Positions 1-12,951 of a stretch of 64,000 nucleotides of DNA are shown here, one piece after another. The notes under the pieces were generated by a model. It had not been told where the DNA came from, searched no databases, and worked only from the letters and a program-made list of their open reading frames with translations. The translations under genes and the position numbers were made by a program. This DNA comes from Opisthorchis felineus (lineage: Eukaryota > Platyhelminthes > Trematoda > Opisthorchiida > Opisthorchiidae): contig SJOL01003870.1 of NCBI GenBank assembly GCA_004794785.1, forward strand, positions 26,731 to 90,730. Direction: 5' to 3'. Every line of letters starts with the position of its first letter. Position 1 is the first letter of the stretch.

Positions 1-490
1 CGTTGAATCCCGTAAGACTCGAGTTTGTGGAGCAGCGGGACGTGTGGAACTCGATCGCATGATTTTGAGATATGAGCCTTTCGTCCTTGTCTTGGGTTAA
101 GCTGTCCATAAATACGAGCATGTTCGTCAGGCAAGAACGGTTTGGGAAATATCCGTGTTGAACTGGAGATATCAAGTTGTTGAAGGTAAGGTGGTCTAGG
201 ATGGCTCGCTCCAGAATGCGTTCCATCACCTTGCATAGCACCCTAGTGCGGCTTATAGGCCTGTAGCTGCCAAGCGATAGTCGGTCACCATTTTTGTAGA
301 TTGATGTGACAACCGCTTCCTTCCAAGCAGAGGGAAGGTGGCCTTCGCTAAGCGTCTGACGAAACACCAGGTAGAAATTAGTTGCCGGTTTGAACTACGA
401 CGATGGTGAGCCGATCTTTCTAATTAGGAGGTTGTTATCATCACCTACGTTGGAGTTTGGTAATAGGGGAATCTGGGAGGCAGCAATGGT
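1..490 (-). repeat. CR1-like non-LTR retrotransposon (LINE) reverse transcriptase remnant, minus strand
   Basis: Read on the minus strand, this stretch encodes the start of a LINE reverse transcriptase. Near 300-360 it gives LPSAWKEAVVTSIYKNGDRL, near 240-280 it gives SYRPISR, near 130-180 it gives QHGYFPNRSCLTN, and near 1-50 it gives PLLHKLESYGI. This is the usual order of RT motifs in CR1/Jockey-type LINEs. The copy is dead: the catalytic-Asp-containing stretch expected between 60 and 75 is deleted with a frame change, another deletion lies near 370-400, and a stop interrupts the part upstream of it. The element continues beyond the left edge. A family name is not assigned because that needs a library search. 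Confidence 0.75.
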
Positions 491-3400
491 GGTACATGAA
501 GTATGGTTTACAGGGCGTGTGCACATGGTTGATCGAAGTGGACTAAGACCTAGGAGTAAAGGATTGAATGCAGGTCAAAGTAGTTCTAAACCCACGACAG
601 AAGGCGGTGTATGCGGCTCAGCATGGGGCACGAAAGATCTTTGGGAGGAGGGTGTAAAGTTAAAGTGGGAGGTTTCAACCGTGCAATCTTCCGCATCGTC
701 CATGCCAGGAGGTGTGAAGGAGAAGACGTAGTACATAAAAGTTGGTGGACGTTCTTGCAACGGTAGCGGCCAAAAAGGCCGCCCAGGTGGGACATCTATG
801 GATGAGCAGGCAATGTGCGTTAAGGAGATGGGTGGTGGGGAGTGAAGGTTCATCGACAGCTAAAAGGGCAAAGACGGGAATAGTGGTATTATGGCGATGT
901 ATGCTACTTGGATGTGGGTTAAATGATATTTTTTCCTGGGAAATGGGACGGAGTGAACCGCGCTGTCCTTAGTTTAATAAAATCAGAAACTGTTAGATCG
1001 AATCAAGAGTGGCTTTCTTAGTCGTCTGCTTATCGGGAGGGTTTTGCCATTAGTGTAGAAGCGAAGTTGGGTAGCAATAGGCCGACATGGACGATGAGTT
1101 AGATAAGGCCCAAAAACACACGGCAGACATAGAAAAGATCCCAAGGGTAGCCTACTATAGCGAGCTTCTTTCATTGTGTTAGGTGTCTCTGAGATATGGA
1201 AGACTTAATAGCCATAACCAGACATTGAATATCACGAAAGTGTCAGTCTACAAATACAGGCACAGGAGCTAAATATCGGTGTCCCATAATTGAGTGTCTG
1301 GTTGGTGAGAGTGGTAATGTGGTTAAGTACGGGGTGCTTTGTTTAGTTAAGATGAGGACGACGGAGCTGTTGTTTATATTGAGCCACAGGGTTTGAGTGT
1401 CGGGAAGCAGAATCGGAGTAAAGTTAGGATTTAGTCCTATAAAGGCGCGGGTATGGCACTGAGTACCCAGCCACTCATTGGAGCGTTCCTAAGGCTACGA
1501 GCATGAGTGCACTTTTGAAGACGCATGAGGTCCTTAAACTCTAGGAATCAAGCCTGCACTACTTGATCTTGCGACTGCCTTGTGTACACCCCTCCAAAAC
1601 TTTAATTTCGCCGCGTCCAGTAATACGTACGGCCACTAACTCCCGGCCACATAATCAACTGCGCGCATGAGTAATGACCTAAGAGTTAAGATAAATAAAC
1701 AATATAAGCGACAACGAGAACATTTATGAGAATGAAGGGGCATCGTTGGCCGTCCAATTAAGCTACCATGTATAGTTGTGGCCTTAAATCAGCGGCGCGC
1801 TCAAGTGTGGGCCCAGCAGTTACAATAAGTAGACAGATTAGGCAACAACACGTACAGTTATCATGATGAGGGGCAATGGTAGGCTCAGTTTTCTGGCAGT
1901 CTTTGTGAGTTGTGACTTACTACAGCCTAGTGACCTCGTGCTTTCCAGTGACAAAGGCCTCTCACTGGGATGCCTGAAAAAGCTGCTTTGTCCTCTAACT
2001 AGTTGCGTGTAACTGATCATTCACGGAGACGCATAATCGCATCAGTACTTCAGAATGCATCAATTATCCTCGAATATTATACTGCACACAAGGTGGGTCG
2101 CCTAAAGCACTGGTGTGTCGAAGTTCGATGGAAAAATTATCTCAACATCTGACGAGCATAATGGATGCGGACGTTATGCGAGCATCCACCTGGGTGGAAT
2201 TTATACCAAGAATTCTGTAACTGTTATCACCCATTTGATGCAGCTGTCAACTGCTATGATATTGCTTTATCTTTTAAGGTGGTAATCATGTAAAAGTTGG
2301 CGGTGGCCAGTGACCTTGAAAGTCCGCTCACTTGAACACAAAGCCATCAGCAAAGTATCGCTGAAAAGTGCAACCAGAATAGACTAAATCCGCATCTAAC
2401 TCTCAACTTCGAAAACTTCTTAGTTTTCGTAAAATTAATTTCAGTTTGCTCCTAGTGATCGGCACTCAGTGTCACCGATATTGAACATTTTGGAATCACC
2501 CACTGAGAGTGGTTTACAAGCAGTAGAGAGCCTTCTGGCGGTACGTCGATAATCCCGACGCCACGGGACGCACACTGACGACTAACAACAACATCGCACG
2601 CATCATCAAGAACCATCACTAGCTTTACAGTATATTGCTGATAGTTGATATGCCTCTGGAAAACTCATCAGCAGCAGGGAAATTCCGTAAGGCAGCTAAT
2701 TCCAGCAATGATATTTCGAAAACGGGGCCACCGAGGCTCTTCTTGCAGTAATTTAGCAATTGTGAAAGAAAATTTTTGTAATGCTCGATGGTCATTGGTT
2801 GTCGGCGAGGGTGAAAACACGTCTATGTATCGTGGAGAAAACCGAGGTTTTTTCTAGTGGTTGTTATTTATTCTGATACATCATCGAAGCCAAAAATCAC
2901 ATTCTGTTAGATTCTCAGGAATTTGACTGTCGTTTAAGTTACGCAACCACTTCATTCGCAATCATTCGGTCTTCCGTAGGCAAACTTATCTGTAAGATTT
3001 AGACCATCCTTATTTCAGTCAATGCTGCAAAAGTTCAGGTCATTTTCCTTTCCTAAATGAGCTAGCAACTCCCGTAGACCATCAGCGGACATGTTACGTG
3101 CACATTTCGTCCCCGAATTTTCGGAAAAGCGGACCTTCTTGAAGGGCAAGAGTCAAAGGAGTCAAAGAGTCAAAACACATTCATTTAACAGCCAAAGCCA
3201 GTGAATGACGGAACAAATGTCTTGCTTTAAACGCAGCTGCCTCAGACGCAATGTACATCGTTGGCACAAACTCTGATGCTACCGCGGATTTTACTGGAAA
3301 ATATACTGTATTAGTTCAGGGCTACTTTTTATTGCCTTTGGAAAAACAGGAAACTTCGACAAAAAGGACCGTTTTAAGGAATTAGAATAAAAACGATGAT

Positions 3401-4240
3401 CCTGACATCTGTTTAACTCATCTCTGTGTCACAGGTACCCGACTGTCTTCTGACCAACCGCAGGCTATATCATGAGGCCAGGTGGTCAGATATTTTTTTG
3501 GGTTTTTGATTAGATATCCTCAGTTCAGGTGGCAAACATAGTCAGTTTGCCAATGCAAACAACTCAGAAACTTTGGCTTTGGAGAGTGCTGACTCTGTAG
3601 GTTAGCAATAGGTACTGAGTGGCTAAACAGAACTGACTAAACTGCAACGCAAATTTTTGAGGTTTTTACCTCCAGCGGACCCTTGACACTTGTAGTGCCA
3701 TCAGAGGCCTCTTTCTTTAGAAGTAAACGTTTTTTGCAGTCCTTCAACACAGCTGTCGCTACCCCAACTGGTCCAGGTATCGGAAGCCAGGCTGCTATTA
3801 TAAGCAGCCATGGGGGTGCCCGTGAAAGCTAGCTGTCGTGTTAAAGTCTTGCAACCGACTGCTCAGAAAAGTCATTTGGACTCCAAAACAAATTGCAAAA
3901 TGGGCCGGTATATAACAACCTCTAAGATGCCAACCAAAAGGTGAAAACTCAAAGATAAGTTCGCCAAAGCTGCTGCTTTTCTGGTACGGAGAGTTTCAAG
4001 GGGAATTAATCTGGTCTGACTGCGTGGTCTCTTATTGGCAGTGTTTGTGTAAAAGCAAAACTTTAAGGTTATTAAAAACCACCATTTTTACCGCAAACGA
4101 CGGTTTTTCATTAAACCATCAAACAAAAATCATGCAACTTTTGACGGCAGAGAGTAAGCTAAAAGTTGAGAAGTGAGCATAATTTTCGAAGCATTTTTCA
4201 CCCGTTCGAACATCTGAATAACACTAGGGTTATTTTCATG
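491..4240. other. No gene recognised; decayed intergenic DNA
   Basis: Both strands hold only short open frames (up to about 110 codons) with no recognisable domain and no convincing splice-bounded exon. The first few hundred bases may be more of the minus-strand LINE, since the upstream part of such elements is expected there, but I see no motif that proves it. I see no tRNA-like A/B boxes or tandem arrays. Confidence 0.4.
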
Positions 4241-4247
4241 GAGGAAA

Positions 4248-4460
4248 TTACTCATAAGGTTGTTGAAGACTCTCCAGCAAACTTGTGGGTAGTTTTCATT
4301 ACGAAAATTTGCCGCGATATCTAGAATATCGCACCAACTGAAACACGAGGAGGCCTTTGTGCAGCACATTTAGTTGGAGAATCTCATAAACGAGAGATTC
4401 AGTTGGGTCCCCCGTGAAAACCAAACTGATTTGCAAATGATTTGCATCTGGTAAAACGCT
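4248..4460 (+). repeat. Hammerhead-repeat family copy 1, ribozyme part missing
   Basis: From 4313 onward this matches the 5' part of the repeat also seen at 33.7 and 51.5 kb: the CGATATCT.GAATATCG palindrome, then the GTGCAGCACATT block, then AACGAGAGATTCAG, then a run ending GCAAATGA. Just upstream, 4248-4275 (CTCATAAGGTTGTTGAAG) is the 3' tail of the same repeat in the opposite orientation, so the locus is a head-to-head pair like the one at 51.2 kb. The ribozyme core is not present here. Divergence from the other copies is substantial, so this is an old insertion. Confidence 0.6.
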
Positions 4461-6600
4461 GGGGTTAGTTCCATTCGCCTAATGTGACAGAGTACACTTA
4501 TTAGTTTAGCAAAATTCCACACAACCTTACTGCTCACGGCTTTCACGATTTTGTCATGTGTAACTTTCGAAAAACACACAGTGCATGGTGCGATACTGAT
4601 CCAGTTATGTACGTGATTAACGCCCAATCTCGTGTATGCCCAAATTGTTAGGGGATAATGCAGATTTTGTCGAGAAGTTGCAGGTGTTTTGCTGCCTTTC
4701 TAGGAACAAAAGTTTCCCAATAGAATGCACACCAAAAGGAATGCTTAGGTGCTAATAATCAGGAAGGGTGCCTGAAAATGTCCTAACTATTCCTGCTGGC
4801 CAAATCCAGTGGCCTACTACGGCACTTTGCCATCACAACCGCAGGCGTTGTCGCTTTCCTTGCCTGCTTATCGTAACTGCTAGGCCTACACCGGTGCACG
4901 CCGCTCATTATGAGTACCAAAGCACGTATAACAGTTTAATCCGATGGCCAACAATGGTCATTCATCAGCACAGCCATGCGCGAAGCTGATACAATGGTAT
5001 TTGAACGCTTTCGCCAGGAAACGCCACAGTCTAAAAGATATCAAATAAATTTGGATGAGAATCCGGTTTTACCTCATCGGGGCACCGAAACAAAAACACT
5101 ACATGGCAGCTCTATTTCTTGTTTTCGGTGCACTACTTTTATTTGATGACGATTCTCGAAGAAAAATGCAACCAATATAAGTTTGGATATTTCCCGACCA
5201 TAAACGGTGAAATACCCCACGTTTATAACGGATAACCTACCAACTACTCCATAATTTGAGTCGGAAACCGATGAGCGGATGTTTTATCGGTTGGAATGCT
5301 GCCTTAAAATTACAATAAATTTTTATCCGCGCAAAATTGAGGCTGAAGGGAACTACATACAAAGCAACCAGAAGAGTGGTCTTATTTCATGCTTGTGAAA
5401 ACTTTGGCTTGGGTTTCGAAGTCCTTGGGTATCTCAAACCCTTTGTTCACCGATGTCTATGCAGTGACCAATTAAACGGGAAAGCGGGTGACTCATGCTG
5501 AACCTGACTTGTTAAAACAGCATATACAACTCACCAGATGCAGGTTGACGAATATTATATAAGCTTGACTACTCATTTGGCGCTGTTCTAAACTCCGAGC
5601 CACTGTTAGCCAAAGGTTTGAGTGGAAGGGGCTGCGATGTGGCAGCTACGGTCTGAATGAATTACATCTGCCTTTAGCGTTGCGCGCATTGCAAAATAAA
5701 AACAGCAAAAGTCTTGCAGGTACAGCAATCAGGTTTTCGCCATTTCATTGTCTTTGTCGCCAGTGATTTTGATCTGCGTAGAGCAGCCATCGGCACGATT
5801 GACGACTTTGACATCACAGGTACCGGCATGGACGATCTATGTTAAGTTTTTTCCACTTTGTTTCGATATTTTGAAGCCATGGATCTTGTATCGTACATAA
5901 CTTTGACATTTGAAATTCCCCACGTTTCTTGTCCCTATTTGTAACCCTCGCTCCAGTTTTGTGTTTAGTGCGTCTATATGAACTGACTTTTGTTTGTCCT
6001 TACCACCTCACCCATTTGGCCTTGAGATCATCCAGCCATTTGTGGCCGACCTTACGCACGTGTGACTGTCTCACGTGGGAGCCTGTTTGCTCGGTTGGTT
6101 CGTACCTTTGTAGTCCAAGTGGACCATTTGTTGTTTACGAGTATCTACTGTCGAGGTTTGTACATTTTGTGAGTTGATGTTTTATGTTAATAGTACCGTA
6201 TAGAAACCCAGCTCCGACTTTGTTTTGCCTTCCCGGAGGTTCTGGTATTACGCGTCACTCGAAGATACCGTTTGCTCGTTACAGATCTACTGTAGCGACA
6301 TCTTTAATAAATTTATTCGGAATGGTTGAGGTCCACCAAGTGAACACATATCGAATGGCAGCGCAAAATCAGTCAACGCTTGCTGCAATTAATCTGACAG
6401 CTGCTTTTATTTTTTGATGTGGTTGAACCGTGCAGAATATACTTCCCACCAACATGGGCTGCAGAGTTATGCAAGCAGGGGAGCCTGACTACCACCTCGG
6501 CGTATCAGCGCAACTGGCTGTGTGCATTTGATTACTGAGAACTCGATCGAACTAGCCACCATAACACGCTTTGGTCTATAATGTATGCAGATGTTAAGCT
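4461..6600. other. No gene recognised
   Basis: Short open frames only. I see no domain, no splice-bounded exon, no tandem repeat and no tRNA-like sequence. Some of it may be repeat too decayed to recognise by eye. Confidence 0.35.
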
Positions 6601-6609
6601 TTCAAATAA

Positions 6610-6960
6610 CTGCTCTTGATTCGCTTTGAATTTGAGCAAAATATTTGGACAACACACACAAGGCCCAACACAACTGGTTTGGTCTTAAAGGGTCGGACAA
6701 AATCCACATCTTCGGCCACCCATTTGGCTGACCGCCACAGACAGCGTCTGTGGCCAACTTCAGCAAATAGGATGGGCTTGTTACGCTTGCATCGGAAGCA
6801 GCGTTCGACAAAATATCGCAGCCAAAATAGCGGCTTTCGCCGCCAACCTTATAATATTTCAAAGCGCATTTTACCCAGATTGGACCAACTTTTGCCTCTT
6901 TTACCCCGACCAGGCTGGGGTATTTTACCGGCAAACCGAGTGCGGCCAACATCAAAATTT
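6610..6960 (-). repeat. Possible LTR-retrotransposon (Gypsy-like) integrase remnant, minus strand
   Basis: One minus-strand frame, ignoring ORF boundaries, reads YFVERCFRCKRNKPILF followed by AKWVAEDVDFVRPFKTK. This resembles the junction of the zinc-binding domain and the catalytic core of a retrotransposon integrase, where a C-x2-C pair is followed by a VDF-x-x-PF stretch holding the first catalytic Asp. The rest of the core (second Asp, Glu) is not seen, and the flanks to about 8.3 kb give no further pol domain I can read. It could be a chance resemblance; confidence is low. Confidence 0.3.
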
Positions 6961-9940
6961 ATGGTATCCAGCTGACGAACGAACTCGGCAGCTAATTACC
7001 AGTTACGTCATGCAAGCAATGGAGAATGCGTCACGGGCAAAAGCCGGGGAGTCAGTCGTAAATTCGGAACTTACTAGACAACTGACCGAAATATTTTTTT
7101 TTGTTATTCCTCCACAGGGCAGCTCTCCAATGCCGACGTTTCCCACTTCCCGAGAAGCAGCGAAATGAACGTTTGAGCCACAACGGTATAAATTGGCCCA
7201 CTGAGCTTTGCGGCAACGGATGAGTGCGCGGCATTGGAGTACACCACATCAGAGAAGCGTGTTTTCTGTGTAAAGCAATTATCTTACGCTCTACTTGAAT
7301 ACGCAATCCGTCGGCTACAGTCGGCCTTCGGTTTTTCACTTTACCTGACAAAGCTGATCTGCGAATACAGGAGGGAGAAATCCTCGCGAGTTTTCGGTCA
7401 AGGGCTGTTTGGAATATTTCCTTGGAAAAGGGAACAAACAAAGTTATTAACTTGTTGTCACCGGTGGAGAACTTTACTTGTTTTGTCGCGGAATTCTGCG
7501 TCTAACGGGCTGGTCAAAAGCGCGTCCGTTCTGACTACCTTTCCAAAACCCCACAAACGGTATCCCCTATCCTCTGTGTGAGTTTACCCGAAGGCGGGCA
7601 GTGCCAAAATTATTTCAGCCACATACTCAGCGTTCCTATAGGATGATGCCCCCTCTGCTATACGCACAGCCGACAAAACCATGGCACCAATTCATTTCGG
7701 GAAGCATCTGCTCTCCTATTCTCATTGGGAATTTCAACTTTGGATGACGAATCAAGTTGGAACTAGCTGCGTAACCCACAGTACAATCAAGTTCTTCATA
7801 ACCATTTTGGATACGGGCCCGAGGCGCAGACGACCCGTCAGACAGACGGCTGTTCTCAGTGGAACCATCCATTTGCGTCATGCTTCGTGGATGTGGCGGA
7901 CATGGTTTTGTTATTTTAAGAATCCCGCTCAGATTGCCAGTCGCCTATCACGGCTATTGAGTCGGTTGAAAATTTCTTAATATTTCGATTTGCAGAGATT
8001 CACGAACCTCCGGTAAATTCGAGAGCCAATCATTATATTTGTTGCTCTACGTGGTGCTACCAGTTACTGGGGTTGTGCCCAACTAAGTACGTCAACAATT
8101 CTAGCCCAGCGTTACCACCGAATAACTTGCGGTTTTCGATACGGCTACTGCATGAACCGAATGCTCTGGAAAGAACGCGGAGTTCGACCGAGGTACGAAT
8201 ATGCAATTAGCGGACGGCTGTGGAGGAATAGGTGTGCGGATCTTGAAACGGACTGCTTGCAGATATCGTGCCAGAATATATGTACGCGAATATATGTACG
8301 CTACAAATGGAAAATAAGTCGTCTAGATTTTTCGATAGGCAAATAACCATCACGTTTCCATACTGAATCACTGACTCTTGATTTCACAACATCCACCACC
8401 TCACACCTCATTGTCGTGCGACATATAATTGCGACCCAGTGTATTGTTCAGAAAACAATGATTGATCGCTATCAAGCGCATTGATGAAAGAAGCCGATAT
8501 ACTTCGCTTCGTTTCGTCCAATGTAGCCAACACTCCACACCAAGTCTGCGGTCAGAAATTGTTCTTCATTGAGTGGGATCTACCAGCTCGAGACATCACA
8601 CCCAGGCAGAAACTTATTTAACCTGCTGATGTTATCTGTCAATATGTCTGTTTTACTACACCGATTTACATCCACGTGACCTTCACGCTCGTGTTTTGGA
8701 ATATTTCTGTCGTCCCGCGCGCATATGTGAGTCGGTCGTTTGGGTTATTTTTCTTACCTGTGAATAAGAACAACACGGACGCTTTGCATGATACATAAGA
8801 GGACCCTGTATTACGTATAACTTGTCGGCTCACTGGGTGACAGGTTTCGCACCACGTCTAAGAAAAATTGTCACTCTGTAGCCGGTTCAGGTCTGTCTGA
8901 AGGAGATAGAGTGAAGCAAAGTCAGGTCCGCCATGTATTGACATGGCAATGTGTCCTACTGCCGAATTGTTCTGAATCTCAGCCTAATGACAAACCCCAT
9001 AGATGCTGGAAGCCAGTGTTTCTTTTAGACGATGTGCCTTTAATTTTTCAGTACTTCAGGTGGACACACATAAGTCAAAATCCCTGCTGGCTACGGACAT
9101 GGATTTCAACATATGGAATGACTCCAGATCCATTGCTTACTATTGGTCAGAACAGGATAGGAGGCATTGTCGAGACTCCTGTTTCCGTTGGGAACATATT
9201 GCCTCATAAGGTGCAGATAAGTATCCATGGCCACTCTTGGACTCGTCCTAAAGTTCAGTTGCTCTACATCACCAATAGCCAACATGTCAAAAAAGAACTT
9301 TTGGTGCAAGTTTAAAGGAGTCGCGGGATGTTGGAAATCAGACAAAAGAGATGAAAGCAAGATGAAAAACAAGACGAAGTGACCGCTTAGTACGGAAGGA
9401 CTGCCTGGCTCGCCCCTACAAATGAAACTCTCGCCAGCTATATTCCTGCACGGGACAGGCAGAAGCACAAGAAGCATAAGAAACCTGCAACGACCGAAAT
9501 TTTATGTGGAGACGGAGAGAGACAAAATACCCACTGAAGCAGCAAAGTACATGTCAGTGTCGTTCTTGATAGTTGATGGAGGCACCAGCGGATGGGTTGA
9601 CGTTCGTAAGAAGACAGTTCAGCCGATGATGAGTAAGAGTATGTTGTATTCTTTGGGAAACTGCATCATGGCCTCCGTTTTTTTCAACTTATACGCCTTT
9701 GACCGACAAGGGTGCCTTACTACCTGCATCCTCGGGCCAGGCCGACCCCCCTGCTGCCAAGTGGTTCAAACTATTGAGTCATTAGCTCCGGGAAGGGTCC
9801 TCAAAAAGCCCTATCATCCACTGCTTCGCGGTTCAGACTTTTGAGTCAGAGGCTAAGGGCATGGTCCCAGAATAGAATCCTCCCACTACATTGTGGGCCC
9901 GGCTTTTGAGTTAAAGGCTCAAGATGTGATACCTCAATCT
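6961..9940. other. No gene recognised; relatively long but featureless open frames
   Basis: Several overlapping frames of 95-140 codons occur on both strands (for example 7052-7441 minus, 8911-9315 plus, 9422-9844 plus). None shows a domain, a biased amino-acid pattern or convincing splice sites, and opposite-strand frames of similar length overlap them. The stretch 9740-9940 may be the untranslated 5' part of the LINE that follows. Confidence 0.3.
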
Positions 9941-9954
9941 TCGGTTTCGGTAAC

Positions 9955-11135
9955 ATGGAGCGGTCACTTGCCCTTGTAACGATCCGCTCCCCGGTCTTCC
10001 TCACCCATCGAATAATTCAGTGCGATCAACCCATCTGCCAGCCCCCTAGCTATTGTTCAGAGTTTAAACCATTGCCCAGAAAAATGAATGAAAATAATCC
10101 CTTACTAACCTCAAAAGGTCTTATCCACGTTGCAGCCTCTAATGTCCGTACTCTGTGTCAAACTGGGCAACAGGCATCTCTTGCTGAAACTTAGCTTTCG
10201 ATCTCCGCCGATGTATGTTGTGTCCACGAATCACGCATACAAAACCCTACTTCCGTCGTGCACCTCAAGCCTTCCAGGATGAGCTCGGATGTCCCACCAT
10301 GTGGATATCAGTTACAGATACGGAGCCTCAATTAAAGATTACCGTTCCTTCTGGGGTACTCAGCTTGACTCCGCTCATGCCATTGTGTGGGCCCACTTAT
10401 CACTTCAGTTTCCGTCAGCATTACGCATGCCGAAGCAGAGAAACTCGATTCATCAACTTTGAGACGTTTCAGTTAAGTACAGTTCAGTTTATCAACCATT
10501 AAGTTTCAAGCTGAAAGTTTCAGCAGCTCAAGAGCTGATCTGGATAGAAAATTACTGGAAACCCATAGTCATGCGGATGCTGAAGATTGCTTGGGGTTTG
10601 AATGGAAGCGAGTTAAGGGGGCTATTCCGTCAGCTTTCAGAACTGTCTGTACAAGCTATCCGACTGGACTAAATGAACAGTTGATATCGTCGGAATCAGC
10701 AGAGCTTATTGCTGCCAGAAAGGCCATACCAGCATCTACCAACTATGACGGCGCACGCGGGTCCCCCAATAGCGGATAATCAAAAGCTTAAAAAATGATA
10801 GGACGCTGGTGGATTGCAAAGGCCCAGGAAGTGGAAAAGGCTTTCGCTGCAGGCAGCGGTCGCAGCGGTTCCATCAACCGGCCGAAAGAAAACAAGTGTC
10901 AGCGAAGCAATACGCGAAAAAAGACAGAAGGACAATTCACTCACAAAATCGTCGTCTTGAGCGACGGGCTGAACGTTTCAAATAACAGTTCAGCTGGCCT
11001 CCTTCAACGCAACCTCTGGAAGAACTCGGCAGGCCTGAATGTTACACCGATACAAACTCGCCGTCAACAACAGAAACCTAGTGCGAGATATAACTCGAAG
11101 GACGGTACTAGGTTTCCGCCATTCTTCTGACACTC
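9955..11135 (+). repeat. RTE-like LINE remnant, plus strand (endonuclease start to linker before the RT)
   Basis: At about 10130-10190 the plus strand reads NVRTLCQTGQQASLAET, the start of the apurinic-like endonuclease of flatworm RTE-type LINEs. The second copy at 11.9-12.95 kb has the same stretch. Several frameshifts follow. At about 10800-10860 it reads RWWIAKAQEVEKAFAAGSG, typical of the linker between endonuclease and reverse transcriptase. The reverse-transcriptase core is missing or unrecognisable after about 11130. Stops and frame changes make this a non-functional fossil. Confidence 0.7.
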
Positions 11136-11467
11136 CATTCGCCCGGGCTGTAAACCAGTCATTTTCCTTTGTTCTTCAACAAGGTGAGGAAGTGTGATCA
11201 GATTTGGGTGTTCTGTTTCTGCTCAAAAATTAAATCTTTTTGGATTCGTTTTGTCGGAATTAGGCGCTCTACGTCCTATTGTGAAACTGGTGGTTCGTTG
11301 CTTCTTATGCTGGACATTTTGGGCCAGCTAACTGTTTTCCAGAAATGATCCTGCCACCGAAGCAGGTGGGGGCATGAACTTTTAACCCGTTCTCTTTTGT
11401 GATGTCCCCATTGGCGGGTGGTTCTCTTGGCCCGGTGTTAAATAAGTAATAAACAATCGTCCAGTTG

Positions 11468-11606
11468 GAAAACATGCCAACCGAGGGAAGCATGAGGGCT
11501 GAGGTACTGCCAGCTTGCCCAAGCCTAGACAGGAGCAATCGAGACGCTGAAGCTGTGTTCCGACCACTAAGTTTGCGCCCTATCCACTGAGCTATCTCGG
11601 GCCTGG
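11468..11606 (-). repeat. tRNA-derived SINE, minus strand
   Basis: On the minus strand the element begins near 11606 with a tRNA-like head: an A box (TAGCTCAGTGGATAGGGCG, about 11577-11595) is clear and the B box is degenerate. A body follows that is shared with the SINEs at 16.1 and 36.9 kb: CTGTCTAGGCTTGGGCAA, then the AGCCCTCATGCTTCC block. Its end is near 11468. It sits between two oppositely oriented RTE-like LINE remnants. Confidence 0.75.
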
Positions 11607-11880
11607 TATTATGGATAAATTAAAAAAAGTGCACCACCGCTCTTTTCATTTCATGTACGTCTTAGCTTTCACTTCTTCCTATCAGTCTCTGGAATGCAGG
11701 CCAAACGTCATATTAGCAATATCGCTGAATGCTGTTGTCGACCCTGTGGACCAGGAATACGAATCGCGGTGAGATACAATCACACTCAAACTCCGAATTC
11801 ATAGCGTTTCGGATTTCGAACCAATCTTAACCGATCTGTTTGTTTCTCGAGTTGTCTAAACAGCTACTGTCAGTAGACTT
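11607..11880. other. Unassigned gap between SINE and LINE
   Basis: Nothing recognisable; probably the decayed 3' continuation of the minus-strand LINE. Confidence 0.3.
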
Positions 11881-11884
11881 CCTT

Positions 11885-12951
11885 GATGACGATGTCTTTC
11901 AGGCAGTGAGCATCATAGTGGCGAACCGTTTTCCAGTTAGTCGCCGAGATGTGAACTGTGACATGGACACGAACCGGGACGTAAAATGCCCCCGCACACG
12001 TGTTCCAAAATAGCGACGGTTTTGCACACAAGATCGCCATCGATAACTAGTTCCTGTGTGGTCATTCTGGATGCTCGATTGATTACAGCTTAGAGGGCGC
12101 CAAGTAACTTGAGGTTCACATTTGTGCTGAAGGTTTGTTCTTTCGGTAAATTGGTGGTGATCAGCGCACAGCGGTAGGAAGTGGTCGCCGTTATTGGTTC
12201 TACACCGAATCATTCACGGAGGCAACTCTCATTCATGTCGGTTCTTTTCAAGTGGGCGTTCAAACATCATCCACAAGAGTCCCGAAAGTTTTTCATAAAA
12301 CGCGTCTTTGGAAGTGTCACTGCTGCAGTTTCTTGGCGTATTGCGGAGATAACGGACACGTTTTGGGTTTTAAGTCGTCTTCAGCTCTCGCAGTGGGTGC
12401 AATACCCCTATCTTTGAGACCACGGGGCGCCGGTTTCCGACATTCGGGGAGTAAATCGTGAGTAAACTGATCAGTCCTGGACAGTTGATGTATTATCATA
12501 GTATGGTCTTGTATGGGCGTTTCGGACACACAACACACATCAAATTTTAGAGAGGAACGGACGTGAGCTAGAGAGGTTTGTTGACCTATCGACAAAGAGT
12601 ACGGACATTAAACACTGATACGTTGGACGAATCCCTTGGTGCCATTAGTGTATGTTTGATTTTTATTTTTGTAAGTAGAAGACTACAAATGGATGCTGGC
12701 TGCACGGAGTAACAAAAGATAGATCGTATTTGAAGGGGTCGTAATTGAAATTGGGTTTGGTGATTCAGTGAGGCTAAACGCTGTTTCCACACTGAATGAG
12801 CGGCTGTTACTTTGTTGTCTAGGAGTTTCGTCGAGCTATCCAATTTTGAGCCTTTATTCCAAAGTCTGACCCATAAGTAAAAGAAGGAAGGGTTTGGGTC
12901 CGCGCTAGTCGATCGGACTAGCATTCTTTTGAGATGATCCTGAGACAACAA
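11885..12951 (-). repeat. RTE-like LINE remnant, minus strand (endonuclease domain)
   Basis: Read on the minus strand from about 12950 down. At about 12630-12560 it gives SVFNVRTLCRIGQQTSLAHV followed by VCCVSETPIQDHT, where the conserved E of the SETRIQ-type endonuclease motif is visible. At about 12200-11950 it gives LPLCADHHQFTERTNLQHKC, then the WRPLS and SYRWRSCVQNRRYF stretches that end this endonuclease domain. The aspartate-histidine tail motif is damaged. Frameshifts separate the pieces and the reverse transcriptase is absent. Same family as the plus-strand copy at 9.95-11.1 kb. Confidence 0.75.

Noticed and set aside
8911..9844. Long overlapping frames of 134 and 140 codons (plus) and 123 codons (minus)
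   Set aside because: No domain, no codon or composition signal, and opposite-strand overlap; likely chance.
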